Source: Mactromeris polynyma (taxonomy: Eukaryota > Mollusca > Bivalvia > Venerida > Mactridae). Taken from it: a stretch of DNA of 64,000 nucleotides. The notes below the pieces were generated by a model. That model searched no databases. It was given only the letters and a program-made list of their open reading frames with translations, and was not told the origin of the DNA. The number at the start of each line of letters is the position of its first letter. Within the stretch, counting starts at the first letter, position 1. Below, piece after piece: positions 21,501 through 31,836 of the stretch. The stretch is taken from positions 3,596,001-3,660,000 of the forward strand of contig JASFXZ010000026.1 of NCBI GenBank assembly GCA_032209605.1, in the 5' to 3' direction. Position numbers and translations under genes: made by a program.

Positions 21501-24468
21501 TCTTCATTACCTCTAAGTGGATGATACTTTTTAGAATAATTCTTGTTACACACTCGACACGTGTGTCAAGTTTTATCACAATAAATACTGTCATATAAAC
21601 GTAGAAGCAAAATGAACGTTTAACATTTTAAAGTCGAAGTCTGAGTTTCCCTCTTAAAATGTTTGTGAATATAGCACAAGGATTACAAATACTTGCATCG
21701 GATTTGTGAGAACCATGTAAGAAAAGTAACAATGCAGATTTGTCGAGTAATTATGGATTAAGGCATTTACCACTAATTATCTCATATTTACGACAAATCA
21801 TATTTTGACAAAAAATCAAGACTATCTACCTTTATACAAACCAAGGCATACATTGTTTAGGCCAATGAAACCAAGGCATACATTGTTTAGGCCAATGAAA
21901 CCAAGGCATACATTGTTTAGGCCAATGAAACCAAGGCATACATTGTTTAGGCCAATGAAACCAAGGCATACATTGTTTAGGCCAATGAAACCAAGGCATA
22001 CATTGTTTAGGCCAATGAAACCAAGGCATACATTGTTTAGGCCAATGAAACCAAGGCATACATTGTTTAGGCCAATGAAACCAAGGCATACATTGTTTAG
22101 GCCAATGAAACCAAGGCATACATTGTTTAGGCCAATGAAACCAAGGCATACATTGTTTAGGCCAATGAAACCAAGGCATACATTGTTTAGGCCAATGAAA
22201 CCAAGGCATACATTGTTTTGGCCAATGAAACCAAGGCATACATTGTTTTGGCCAATGAAACCAAGGCATACATTGTTTTGGCCAATGAAACCAAGGCATA
22301 CATTGTTTTGGCCAATGAAATAGAAATGTTTTTCATAATTACCCGAATGCTCACAACTGACACCTTGTCGAAATAGGACAAGAACGCAGCATCGACGACA
22401 CCATTGACAAACTCCGTGTTCAGAACGTCAACTTTCCCATGAGTGCGTGTAATATTTCTCACCGCCGGCGATCTCTTCTCTACGGAAAGTCCGTCAAAGG
22501 CCAGTACTTCCAGCTGATCAAATGATCCGCCTTCTATGCTAAAGTAATCTAAGTCCACAAAGGCGTCAAATGTGTCAGTTCCGATGTATAATATCCCACA
22601 GTTCTTCATCTGTAAATCACAAATTGTCTTTATTAGGTTAATATGTTTGTAAAACATTCAAAGGAGATAAACAGTAATATGACATTGATATGAAACATGC
22701 CTGTAAAGAGTCTATAATACAAGCGGGTATGGTGAAGGATAGGTCTGCTATATATTCGGAATTTAGTCCCACCAGTAATAGTTATTGTACGGAGAATGTG
22801 TATGCATGTAGCTGATATAGTGTTGCCACACTGTGATACCACGTCGTGGTCACATGACATGATACCACACATTGCCATGTATTGACTTTATTGACCTTAT
22901 GCTGAGCCAGTCCTTTCTTACGTACAACCGCCGTCGACAATCAACCGAATTATACATGTTATGTCAAGAATTATCACAGGAGCTTTTAGTACCATTTAAC
23001 AACTTCGGTATGTCGCGGCAGGGGATCGAACCTGCGATCCCGCATCCGCAGCGAACCCTCTACACACTAAGCCGCCGAGTTAATTGGAGGATGGAACCCA
23101 TGAAAGTGTTAAAATTCGTGGTAGGCAAATTCTACTCTCTGCATAGTATGATGGATGTAGATTTTAAGTAAAGAGTGGACACTGACCTTGAAATTTTCAA
23201 CGTATTCCATGTCATAGAAAGCACCAGATGATATATACACGGAGCCTCCCCAACCACAGTCTAACGTAAGACTTGCAGGACTGTTCTCGTTCAGTTGTGA
23301 CAATGTTATACCGGAACTTGTAGAAAACTCGGTACTGAATGCTCTAGTATCGCCTGAATAGAAATAAAGATATGAATTAAAGAAATATTTTACGGAAACG
23401 GTCAAACCTGACCAATCAGACATATTAGGGAAATACTTTTGCCAATCTTTGAAACGATTAAATTATCTACCCCTCAAGCTGTGACCCGATGGAGTGTCTG
23501 AATGCTAAGTTATTTCGCATCGAGATTAGGGTTATTATAAGTTCATGGCATGTTCGTCCTTTCGGAACATAGAAGAGAGAACTGTTAATATTGTGTAGTT
23601 ACTGTAAAACCTCAATAATGCGACTACCCTTGGGACCTCTGAAAACTGGTCTTCTTATTAAGGTGGCTTTAATAATGAGGTTGACTAAAGAACAAACAGT
23701 GAAAACGGACTTGAAAACTGTGTTGAAGGTGGTCTTATTATTGATGTGGTCTTTAAGTGAGGGTTTACTGTACTTAATTCGCAGAATTCGTTTTGCTGTT
23801 TCTAAGTCAATGTTATTCATATGTGTACGTTCTCTGCGCATAGGCCGCCCGGCTTGCACATTTGGTAACGTGATAGACTGTCCCGCGGCAGATCTAGGTT
23901 CGATTCCAGGGTTTAGCTTTTTTGTTCTCCCGTGACATCGGCTACGGTCATATTATCCACATGTGGAGAAGTTGTCACCAAGACTGATAATACATTCCAG
24001 GAAAACTGGTTAGGATAACAGACCGCCATATAAATATATGACTGCAACATTATTGAGGTTTTACTGTACTTTTATTACTTAGTTACCTATCTTACTCGCT
24101 ATATTACAACAACAAATAAAAAAAAATATTTTTCAAAATATAGATCAAATAGATCTAGAGATTTCTTAAAATTCTGGCATAGCCTTTTTCGCTTACATTA
24201 AGAAAGACGCTCCCATAATTATTTTGCCCGATGTTACCCGAACAACACACTTACCGTATGATGGAAAGAAACCACTGTTTTCGACAACCAGTTGTTGCGG
24301 GGTTACGGAAAATTGGTTGAAATCTAAAGGTTTGTCAGACGACGACATGGTAGAATAAGCGCATGTGTAGACCCCGTCAGAATAAGTACATCCGGTTGGA
24401 CCAGTCTGGGAAGTGACGTCACGCATAAACAGCGTGACAATCAGTACGAACGAGCTGCCTCTGAGCAT
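18340..24468 (-). CDS. LRR-2: single-pass membrane leucine-rich-repeat protein (7 exons, 383 aa)
   Basis: Join of 24255-24468, 23187-23353, 22343-22609, 20689-20816, 20185-20303, 19192-19257 and 18340-18530 on the minus strand, all GT-AG with consistent phases. It has a signal peptide (about 1-20), the CTYSDGVYTC N-cap, LRRs in exons 2-4 (VKIVDLSDNSFTKLP), an LRRCT-like cap starting PWDCTC with six Cys in all, a transmembrane helix (about 329-357) and a short acidic tail (DLPERDDEEAEMDE). The first six exon lengths equal those of LRR-1. Two introns carry minisatellites right at splice sites. It is likely a surface receptor or adhesion molecule; the partner is unknown. The splice structure is strongly supported by the paralogue comparison. 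Confidence 0.9.
18604..18680 (+). mobile_element. tRNA-like head of a second SINE type
   Basis: The A box resembles TTCGCTCAGTTGGTAGAG and the B box AGTTTCGAACCTAGG, with a split typical of a tRNA-derived SINE head rather than a working tRNA. It lies in intron 6 of LRR-2. Confidence 0.45.
19192..19257 (-). CDS. LRR-2 exon 6 (LRRCT-like cap, second half)
   Basis: The acceptor is TTTACAG|GA and the donor ACCG|GTAAGC; 66 nt. It encodes VFRYYYENCATTDVCEG, aligned to LRR-1 exon 6. A family-A MITE lies 26 nt upstream of its acceptor. Confidence 0.9.
19284..19446 (+). mobile_element. MITE family A copy
   Basis: TA-flanked, with diverged left end CAGTTAAGACCT and right end AGGTTTTACTG. Interior AAGGAGCAAAACAGTG marks the family. 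It lies in intron 5 of LRR-2. Confidence 0.83.
20185..20303 (-). CDS. LRR-2 exon 5 (LRRCT-like cap) with reiterated acceptor
   Basis: The true acceptor is CCTTTTCAG|TGAG; the donor is AACG|GTAATT; 119 nt. It encodes EMIYYNIPWDCTC and MCSNING. The acceptor and first bases of this exon are the first unit of the 37-bp tandem array that extends upstream in the transcript. Confidence 0.88.
20299..20626 (-). repeat. 37-bp minisatellite carrying copies of a 3' splice site
   Basis: Seven exact-register copies start at 20301, 20338, 20375, 20412, 20449, 20486 and 20523, with two more diverged copies near 20564 and 20612. On the transcribed (minus) strand each unit reads TTACCTTTTCAG then TGAGATGATA, i.e. 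the acceptor and start of LRR-2 exon 5. Confidence 0.93.
20689..20816 (-). CDS. LRR-2 exon 4 (canonical LRR)
   Basis: The acceptor is TTCGCAG|AAT and the donor TTAAG|GTAGGT; 128 nt, ending in phase 2. It encodes a clear leucine-rich repeat, VDLSDNSFTKLPAGFL. Confidence 0.9.
21059..21230 (+). mobile_element. MITE family A copy
   Basis: Left end CAGTAAATCCTCAATAATG, right end GAGGTTTTACTG followed by TA. It lies in intron 3 of LRR-2. Confidence 0.84.
21433..21680. mobile_element. MITE-like element, family F
   Basis: Inverted ends: TTCACAATCATTTTAAGAC with a following CTTAGATTTAGACTTT, answered by AAAGTCGAAGTCTGAGTTT and AAATGTTTGTGAAT. A better copy is at 25402-25558 and a fragment is at about 31312-31355. 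Confidence 0.6.
21841..22320 (+). repeat. 30-bp minisatellite, 16 near-perfect units
   Basis: The unit begins CCAAGGCATACATTGTTTAG and ends GCCAATGAAA. Twelve units have TTTAG and the last four (22201-22320) have TTTTG; otherwise they are identical. It lies in LRR-2 intron 3, 22 nt from the exon 3 donor. There are no spacers, so it is not CRISPR-like. Confidence 0.97.
22343..22609 (-). CDS. LRR-2 exon 3 (LRR region)
   Basis: The acceptor is TTTACAG|ATG and the donor ATTCGG|GTAATT; 267 nt, phase 0 at both ends. It includes LDYFSIEGGSFDQLEVLAF and KVDVLNTEFVNGVV. The intron after it runs into the 30-bp array within 22 nt. Confidence 0.9.
23005..23085 (-). mobile_element. tRNA-like SINE head (third type)
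   Basis: On the minus strand: ACTCGGCGGCTTAGTG, then a B box GCAGGTTCGATCCCCTGC. A CCA end and full cloverleaf are lacking, so it is read as a SINE head in intron 2 of LRR-2. Confidence 0.45.
23187..23353 (-). CDS. LRR-2 exon 2
   Basis: The acceptor is TATTCAG|GC and the donor TTCAAG|GTCAGT; 167 nt. It encodes LNENSPASLTLDCG and the ending EYVENFK, matching LRR-1. Confidence 0.9.
23603..23770 (+). mobile_element. MITE family A copy
   Basis: Left end CTGTAAAACCTCAATAATG, right end GAGGGTTTACTG then TA. It lies in intron 1 of LRR-2. A lone right terminus (ATTGAGGTTTTACTGTA) follows at 24052-24068. Confidence 0.84.
23840..23920 (+). mobile_element. tRNA-like sequence, probable SINE head
   Basis: GCCCGGCTTGCACATTTGG-like A arm and a B box CTAGGTTCGATTCCAGGG. 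It adjoins the family-A MITE in intron 1 of LRR-2. No complete tRNA fold is evident. Confidence 0.4.
24255..24468 (-). CDS. LRR-2 exon 1: signal peptide and N-terminal Cys cap
   Basis: The ATG at 24466-24468 opens a hydrophobic leader (FVLIVTLFM) before SQTGPTGC. The donor is TACG|GTAAGT; 214 nt, phase 1. It aligns residue for residue in length with LRR-1 exon 1. Confidence 0.9.
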
Positions 24469-25401
24469 ATTGTTGGTAAGCTAGCTAGTAAAAAAAACAA
24501 ATTGAATAATAAAATGTATAATGTGCTTATTTTGTTGAGTAAATTTCACTTTTCATGCGGCTCGTGTCCAGACAACGTGTGTTGTTTGAAACCCATTTGG
24601 CAAACGTACATTTATATAGCTTTGTAGCCCTAATGCATGGATAAATTTCATTAAGTCATATTTCTTGAAATAAGAAAACGAACACAGAATAGCCTAAAGT
24701 AGTTAACATCGTATTTATTATAAAACCTACTTAAACAACCGACAATCTCCTGTGATGTTTCATCATTTAACTGCTAAGTTACGAAAAGAAATTCTTCTGA
24801 AACTCGATTTGTCGCTGATTATATGTGGAATACATGTATGCATATACGCACTGTAAATAAGCTAACTGCATAATTAGTTTGTACTTGACTCATGTATCGA
24901 GACATGACCGTTTTACACAACAATAGTTTATTAAACACTATATAAAACCTGTCGGCATTTTTACGAATATTTATTTTCTTACCCATACAAATAGGAAAAA
25001 ACATTTCCGGAAAAATTATGGAAAAATATTTTTTTTATTTAATGCAGGTTAGAAAAAAACAATGTACTTTTCATAAATGTATTCTTTCTTGTGATGAGCA
25101 GAATGATTATAAAAAATAACTCAAGTTACAAACCTCACTAGGTAAATTTACATAGTTCCTCCCATATTGAAATGATTATCAAATATTTCGAAAAATGTAT
25201 ATTTAAAATTTAAATTGTGTTAAATGTAATTTATGATAACCCGATTAACCGATTTGTGAGGATTATACCGGAGCTTATAACACAGTTCTTTAGGAGGTCA
25301 ATATAGTTGAACATGGTAAAACTGTAGACACGATTTGACATACTTACCGGAATTCATTCACTGTGATGTAATCAAATTATGAGTACCGGAATGGTGCAGC
25401 A

Positions 25402-25558
25402 GGGGCCCAAATCAGAAGCAGTTTAAGACTGAAACTCAGACTTAGACTTTGAGCAAAAGTTATACTTGCCAGCCTTTTTTTCTTAAAACAGAACGTGTTT
25501 GAATAATTTAATATCTAAGTCTAAGTTTTAGTCTTAAAATGTTTGTGAATAATGCCCC
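25402..25558. mobile_element. MITE-like element, family F
   Basis: 157 bp with ends GGGGC and GCCCC and long inverted inner arms: GTTTAAGACTGAAACTCAGA, then CTTAGACTTT, versus TCTAAGTCTAAGTTTTAGTC. No ORF. Confidence 0.65.
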
Positions 25559-25604
25559 TTGAAGCAGTTTCATACAGACGGCTGGACCACGTGATTAGAT
25601 AAGA

Positions 25605-25783
25605 CAGTCAAACCCTAACAATACGACCGTCCTCGGGACTATTGAAAGCCGGTCTTATTATTGAGGTGGTCTTAATAGTGAGGTTGAATAAAGAGCAAAG
25701 TAGAGAAAATGGACTTGAAAATTGTGTTCTTCATTTTGAGGTGGTCTTATTATTGGGATGGCCTTTAATTGTGTTGTTTACTG
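25605..25783 (+). mobile_element. MITE family A copy (diverged)
   Basis: Left end CAGTCAAACCCTAACAATA, right end TTGTTTACTG then TA; interior AATAAAGAGCAAAG and the GAGGTGGTCTTATTATTG motif. Lies upstream of LRR-2. Confidence 0.78.
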
Positions 25784-26924
25784 TACATGACTGTCAAATC
25801 AGTATCTCGTTATGTGTCATAGGTTTGTTCTTCTTTGTGTTCACCTAAAGTCCGATTCTGTTATGGCCATCATACGTGTATGAATGGTCAGGAAGCCATT
25901 CCGCTCTGTATCTTAAAGTGTACAAGTTGTTTTACTGGCTAGTAGTTTTTTATCTTCAATTTCTCGCAGTATCTCCAAAGTCGCTCCCATTTCATCTTTT
26001 TCTTTTATATTATATTCCCCCAATCACACCATTAAGCGAAAACATTTCTTGTTCAGACGCATGTACCTCTATCTTATCTTCCCTTCGTTTGCATTAATTT
26101 CTTTGAACTATTTGTTATTGTCTTACATTTTAATACGATGAAACATGTACAAACAAATGATAAAGTCACATCTTGTCCATTTCTGTTATTAAGTCGCCAT
26201 ATCCTGTACTTATAGTTAGTATGCAGTGAAGAGAATTTCAATAAGCTCGTGCGTCCAATTCTATCCATTTGTTTATTACATGCACTTTGTTATATTGTCA
26301 TTTACTGTATATTACATGACAATTTAGACAACTTAATATGTTTAAACTAATATCGGATGTTTGTATGTTGTATAAAAATGATATACATGTACATAATATG
26401 TTTATATATCTGTATTAACATACTCGGCACGTGCCTTTGGTTAAATACTAACACAAAACAGCACAAAGACAGTAAATGCGTACATACAAACATACACACA
26501 TTCATACAAAAAAGTTATGAAACACATAATCTAAGTGAAATACAAATAAAATGGTATCAAGTATCAAAACTCTACCATCAAATACGTAGATAACTAGCAT
26601 TTACATATATATTGCTATTCAGCCTAAGAAAAATGAAAAAAACAAAAACGAAAATAATTAAGAGTCATAAATAATACTGCAATGAATAATATGATAACGT
26701 GCCAAGAAAGAAAAAATGATATCCAAGCTTTGTAAAGGAATTGACGTCTGAAGTCCGGGTACATAATTATTATATTTGTCAAATGTTCGCTACATGTATA
26801 AGGTAAATTTAAAACATCTTTCTACACTTTAAACCAATTATAATTTCTGTTTTCAAATTGTGTCACAAAATCAAATAAATATGTTGAAAAATGCAGTCCA
26901 CGCGGTCCTAGAACCATGTCGTAT

Positions 26925-28015
26925 CCTACCATCCAATCCACTTCGCCTCCTACAGTGGCGTCAAATCCACATCGCCTCATACAGTGGCGTCAAATCCACC
27001 TCGCCTCATACAGTGGCGTCAAATCAACGTCGCATCCTTCCGTCAAATCCACGTCGCCTCATACACTGGCGTCAAATCCACGTCGCCTCATACAGTGGCG
27101 TCAAATCAACGTCGCATCCTTCCGTCAAATCCACGTCGCCTCATACACTGGCGTCAAATCCACGTCGCCTCATACAGTGGCGTCAAATCCACGTCGCCTC
27201 ATACACTGGCGTCAAATCCACGTCGCATCCTACAGTGGCGTCAAATCCACGTCGCCTCATACACTGGCGTCAAATCCACTTCGCCTCCTACAGTGGCGAC
27301 AAATCCACATCGCCTCATACAGTGGCGTCAAATCCACCTCGCCTCATACAGTGGCGTCAAATCAACGTCGCATCCTTCCGTCAAATCCACGTCGCCTCAT
27401 ACACTGGCGTCAAATCCACGTCGCCTCATACAGTGGCGTCAAATCAACGTCGCATCCTTCCGTCAAATACACGTCGCCTCATACACTGGCGTCAAATCCA
27501 CGTCGCCTCATACAGTGGCATCAAATCAACGTCGCATCCTACGGTGACGTCAAATCCACATCGTCTCATACAGTGACGTCAAATCAACATCGTCTCATAC
27601 AATGACGTCAAATCAACATCGTCTCATACAGTGGCGTCAAATCCACGTCGCCTCATACAGTGACGTCAAATTCACATCGTCTCATACAGTGACGTCAAAT
27701 CAACATCGTCTCATACAGTGGCATCAAATCCACGTCGCCTCATACAGTGACGTCAAATCCACGTCGCCTCATACAGTGACGTCAAACACATGTCGTCTCA
27801 TACAGTGGCGTCAAGTCCACGTCGCCTCATACAGTGACGTCAAATCCACGTCGCCTCATACAGTGACGTCAAATACACGTCGCCAAATACAGTTGCGTCA
27901 AATCCACGTCGCCTCATAATTATCAGTAGCGTCAAATGCACATCGGCTCATAGAGTGGCGTCAATTCCACGTCGCCTCATGCAGTGACGTCGATTAAACG
28001 TCGCCTCATACAGCG
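26925..28015 (+). repeat. 29-bp minisatellite with a CRE-bearing sub-array
   Basis: The unit is close to GTGGCGTCAAATCCACG followed by TCGCCTCATACA, with shorter variants (CATCCTTCCGTC). Because 29 is not a multiple of 3, all three forward frames stay open for long stretches, which mimics coding. From 27545 to 27871 many units carry TGACGTCA instead of TGGCGTCA. Confidence 0.95.
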
Positions 28016-28285
28016 GCACGCGACTGACGATAACTTGGTTGTACGATGGCTCTAACAAGATCCCGTACTACCCAAATGATAACACCTGTGATTTATGTCT
28101 TTGATACATTGACCTCGAACTGATGAATTAACTTTTTGAATGGTTCAGTAAAATCACCCATGCGTTAAACTATGACATAATTAATAATTTATTTGTCTAT
28201 CAAAACACTTTACTGACTTTGCTCAATCAAACGCACGGTTAAGCATGAATAACTCTGTACGCCCATTTGGAATAAATTAGACCAG

Positions 28286-28415
28286 CACTGCGTTCAGTAA
28301 AGGTATTTGTGGCTCGAGTTTTGCAATTTGGTTCCCTGTGTGCAGCCAATGTTATATTGTGGGCCAGGGATTCAAAACAAAAGGTGTGCTACTGTTAGCC
28401 GTAACTGAACGCATG
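28286..28415. mobile_element. MITE family E, second copy
   Basis: Inverted ends CTGCGTTCAGTAAAGG and GTAACTGAACGCA, inverted relative to 4047-4184 and sharing its GCAATTTGGTTCCC block. Confidence 0.65.
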
Positions 28416-29081
28416 GCAGGTCATATATTCATGTGTTCATCCGTTAATAAAATAACACTAACGTTATGAAATCGATACGTTTAAAGGGAGAGTAATGATG
28501 CACTGCTTAAAAATAGTGGTCTCCCTTGTCGGTATAACTAGAATGGTTTGAATGAAGAATAAATTGAATTATGGCCCTTCAAAATTTCACTAACCAAACT
28601 AAAAGTCTTGTTACCCCGAGTATTTGGAATATTCAATGATATGAATATGTTTAGAATTTATTTCTTAAGCGTTTTTCTCCAAAGTTCCGACATAGCATGT
28701 AGATCTACCTACTAACGAGTAGATTACTTTTTCCCGATCTTACACATGATATTTCCATTTGTTATGTTTATTATAGAATAATGATATTGAAATGTTATTG
28801 TTACATTTTTTCTTTGTTCACGTTTACTTTCCATGGTGTATTTATGTTGTAATTATTTTCAAATGGGGGTTTAAGTCACATAAACAGTACCGTTTATAGC
28901 TGGTTGGACTTTGGTGACCCCTTTCGTCCCGAACGAGTATTACAATCTATATGATCATATACTTCCTGATTAATTAGGAAGCGCAAGAGGGGAATCCCCT
29001 GATTTCCCGTTCATGAAGGTTCTCCCACTGTGCTGTTATCTGTAGTGATCTCGAATTTGGATCAAACTTAAACCGAATATA

Positions 29082-29497
29082 CACAAACAACTTGAAAATA
29101 AGACCACCCTAGGGACCATATTGAGGTGATCTTATTATTGAGGTTGAATAAAGAGCAAAACAGTGAAAAAGGACTTGAAATTTGTGTTCTTAATATTGAG
29201 GTGATCTTATTATTGAGGTGATCTTATTATTGAGGTGGTCTTATTATTGTGGTGGTCTTATCATTGAGATGATCTTATCATTGAGAAGATTTTAATATTG
29301 AGGTGATCTTATTATTGAGGTGATCTTATTATTGAGGTGATCTTATTATTGAGTATATCTTAATATTGAGGTGATCTTATTATTGAGGTGATCTTATTAT
29401 TGAGTAGATCTTAATATTGAGGTGATCTTATTATTGAGGTGATCTTATTATTGAGGTGATCTTATTATTGAGGTGGTCTTTAAGTGAGGTTTTACTG
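29082..29497 (+). mobile_element. MITE family A copy inflated by an internal 17-bp minisatellite
   Basis: The left terminus is decayed; the interior AATAAAGAGCAAAACAGTG is intact and the right terminus is GAGGTTTTACTG then TA. Between them, 29198-29480, are about 17 units close to GAGGTGATCTTATTATT. Confidence 0.87.
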
Positions 29498-29677
29498 TAT
29501 TAGTATCTGCACTCTCACAATTGTTACCTTTTTTCAGCAATTGTAGGTACATTCCGCATTAGGATTTTAGATCGGCATGAATGCAGCTATTGCAGGACAG
29601 AGAATTAGGCGGATATGGGTGATTAAACAGCAAGATGTTTAGTGAACAAGACACTTATGACAGGAATCAGTTATACG

Positions 29678-30582
29678 CGTGGAAGGGAGACAATCCAATT
29701 AGAGAAAATTGCTTCAGCAAAGCCGCTCATCAAGGGAGATCATTCTTTATTTTATTTTTTTAATTAAAGCTGCACAAAGTTTAGCCAATCGCATTTACGT
29801 GGACGGATAGGATAATGGAACATAAATTCCACTATTCAACTGACTTACACAAGGGGACTGACTTTGCGGTACTCTACTGACATTTATATGATCTGTGTGC
29901 GGAACCTAGACGTAGTGACCTGTATACGTATGAATAAAAGATCGCTGGTAACTCTCCGTGTCGTATAACGTAAACTCATGAATCAATTTTTTAGAATAAG
30001 ACATTGTGAATATTATGGCCATGACGGGTACTGTGGTACCCAAGTGTCGAGTGTGTTTTGGCAGGTACCCGGTGACAATGGTGGTACCTGATACTCCATG
30101 TACTTAACAACAATGAATTTAAAGCATAATATATATGTTCACCAATTTACTGATTTATTGACTGGTACTTTGTGCAAGTTTACATGAGTTGGGAATCGCG
30201 TTTAATTTATTTTCAGTGAAACACAATTGACACATTTTCTTTTTACTCAACAATCGATCAAAATACTCCCAAACTGAATTTAATTTCCTACAGAGCATTG
30301 TATAATTAGTGTTAAAGCATAGAGTACTCGGAAACCAGCAGGTAATTGGCAATGGGGTTACCGGGACAGAAACAACAACCTTCCCGTCAAGGTCCTAGTG
30401 AATATAGAGGTCACCGGAGATCTTATTTACGAGAGCCAAAATGATGACTGCTGTATAAATGGTATAAATGAAATGTAATATTCACTGTCTCACACGTTAC
30501 TATTATACGTAGTATTTGCATTTTCTCAATCATGTGCATTGTTATAGCCAATTCCTCTGAATTGGATTGTCTCCCTTCCACG
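29678..30582. mobile_element. Possible 905-bp element with inverted ends
   Basis: CGTGGAAGGGAGACAATCC at the left is answered by its reverse complement at the right end, with partial matching continuing inward (AGAG, AAATTG). There is no recognisable ORF. It could also be two solo repeats in opposite orientation. Confidence 0.4.
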
Positions 30583-31630
30583 GGACAATGAGACATGTCG
30601 ATATTGGCTCCACGCCATAACCGCATTCGGAAACCACGTACAATTCTACGTTCTGTATGAATGGCCGAGGTGTTCCGAATGGCCATAACCGGAAACTCAC
30701 AGAAGTATTCCAAATTTAAATCAAAAGAACAACAGAAAAAATAAATCACACATTTTAATAATAACGCTTAATAGCTTGAAACAAACAGTTAATTTCACTC
30801 TTATAAACAGTGTACACTTCAGGAAAAGCATCCATAATATATTTGTCCTCGCAAGATCTATCATCATATGAACCGTAAATCTGAAACGAGAAAATGAACG
30901 GAAATGACGTCATCACGTTGTGTTCAGTGCGCGACACAGTCGCAGTTATGGATGCCTGATTATTTAGTGTAGTGTTTGCGGACACGGATGAGACAATTGC
31001 TTTGAATATAAACTAAAAAGCAAAATATATTTAGCAGATGACGTCATTTCATATTCATTCCTCTATATCCAAGTGTACACTGACTATTCTGATAACAAAC
31101 AACAAAAAGGGTAACAAAATAATCAAACATTCATCGTATAGTATGTATACATGTATCATTGATATTGTATAAGAAACATTGTTCATGTTGGACAATTTGA
31201 GAAGAAACGTATAGGGAATCATGTTAGTGCATTCGCGATCACGCCCATCGCCTTTTTTATTGACACTCATTATTGTTATACTAGCATGGTATGTGTAAAC
31301 AAGAACAGTTTACATTTTAAAGTCCAACTCCGAGTTTCAGTTCTTAAATGTTTGTGAATAAGATATTTGTTAATAATGTTTACATTACGGCTGTTGATGT
31401 CTTTGCTCTAGACGTGTAAACTGGGTAAGCAATTTTTAATACGCGAACTTTTTTTTAGAAAGGTTGTTACTCAAGAGAGCTTCTCTCTGTAGAGGCTATG
31501 CACACTTTATATGTTTTCTTTTGAGTTATATTTGAATAAAAATTCACTTTTTAACAACGTACATAAGAAATGTCAGTATAGTAACATTATTAAAACATGA
31601 TATATAAGACGTATAACAGAGACTTCAAAT

Positions 31631-31836
31631 TTAAGCCCAGCCATTGGTTGGTGTTTTCTTTGGTGCGGGCTTTTTGGCTCCCGGCTTCTTCTTTGCATTA
31701 CCTTTAGCTGGGCCCATCTGCCGTTTGGTGTGGATAGTGATACCGAGTACCACCCAGCCGAGAACGAAGGCTATGAAACCCAGTGAGAACCCCGTCAGGT
31801 CTATTGGGGTCAGGCAAGCATCCAGTAAGGACACGC
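31631..31836 (-). CDS. LRR-3 exon 6 (transmembrane helix, Lys-rich tail, stop)
   Basis: The acceptor is ATTGTAG|GC in phase 1. It encodes DACLTPIDL, the hydrophobic helix FIAFVLGWVVLG, and a basic Lys/Pro tail to TAA at 31631-31633. Confidence 0.85.

Larger units (their letters stand above)
24469..31630. other. Intergenic region between LRR-2 and LRR-3
   Basis: No supportable coding exon was found. It contains MITEs (25402-25558, 25605-25783, 28286-28415, 29082-29497), the 29-bp satellite (26925-28015) and a 905-bp inverted-repeat segment (29678-30582). Nothing was recognised in 24500-25400, 25800-26900 and 30600-31300 beyond AT-rich sequence. Confidence 0.6.

Noticed and set aside
21805..22323. 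A 172-codon repeat protein or a CRISPR-like array
   Set aside because: Units are directly adjacent with no spacers, so it is not CRISPR. The open frames on both strands follow from a 30-bp unit, and the array lies in an intron with a good donor just before it.
26860..27919. Long open frames (up to 238 codons) in all three forward frames
   Set aside because: They come from the 29-bp satellite: a stop-free unit whose length is not a multiple of 3 opens every frame. There are no splice context or protein-like features.
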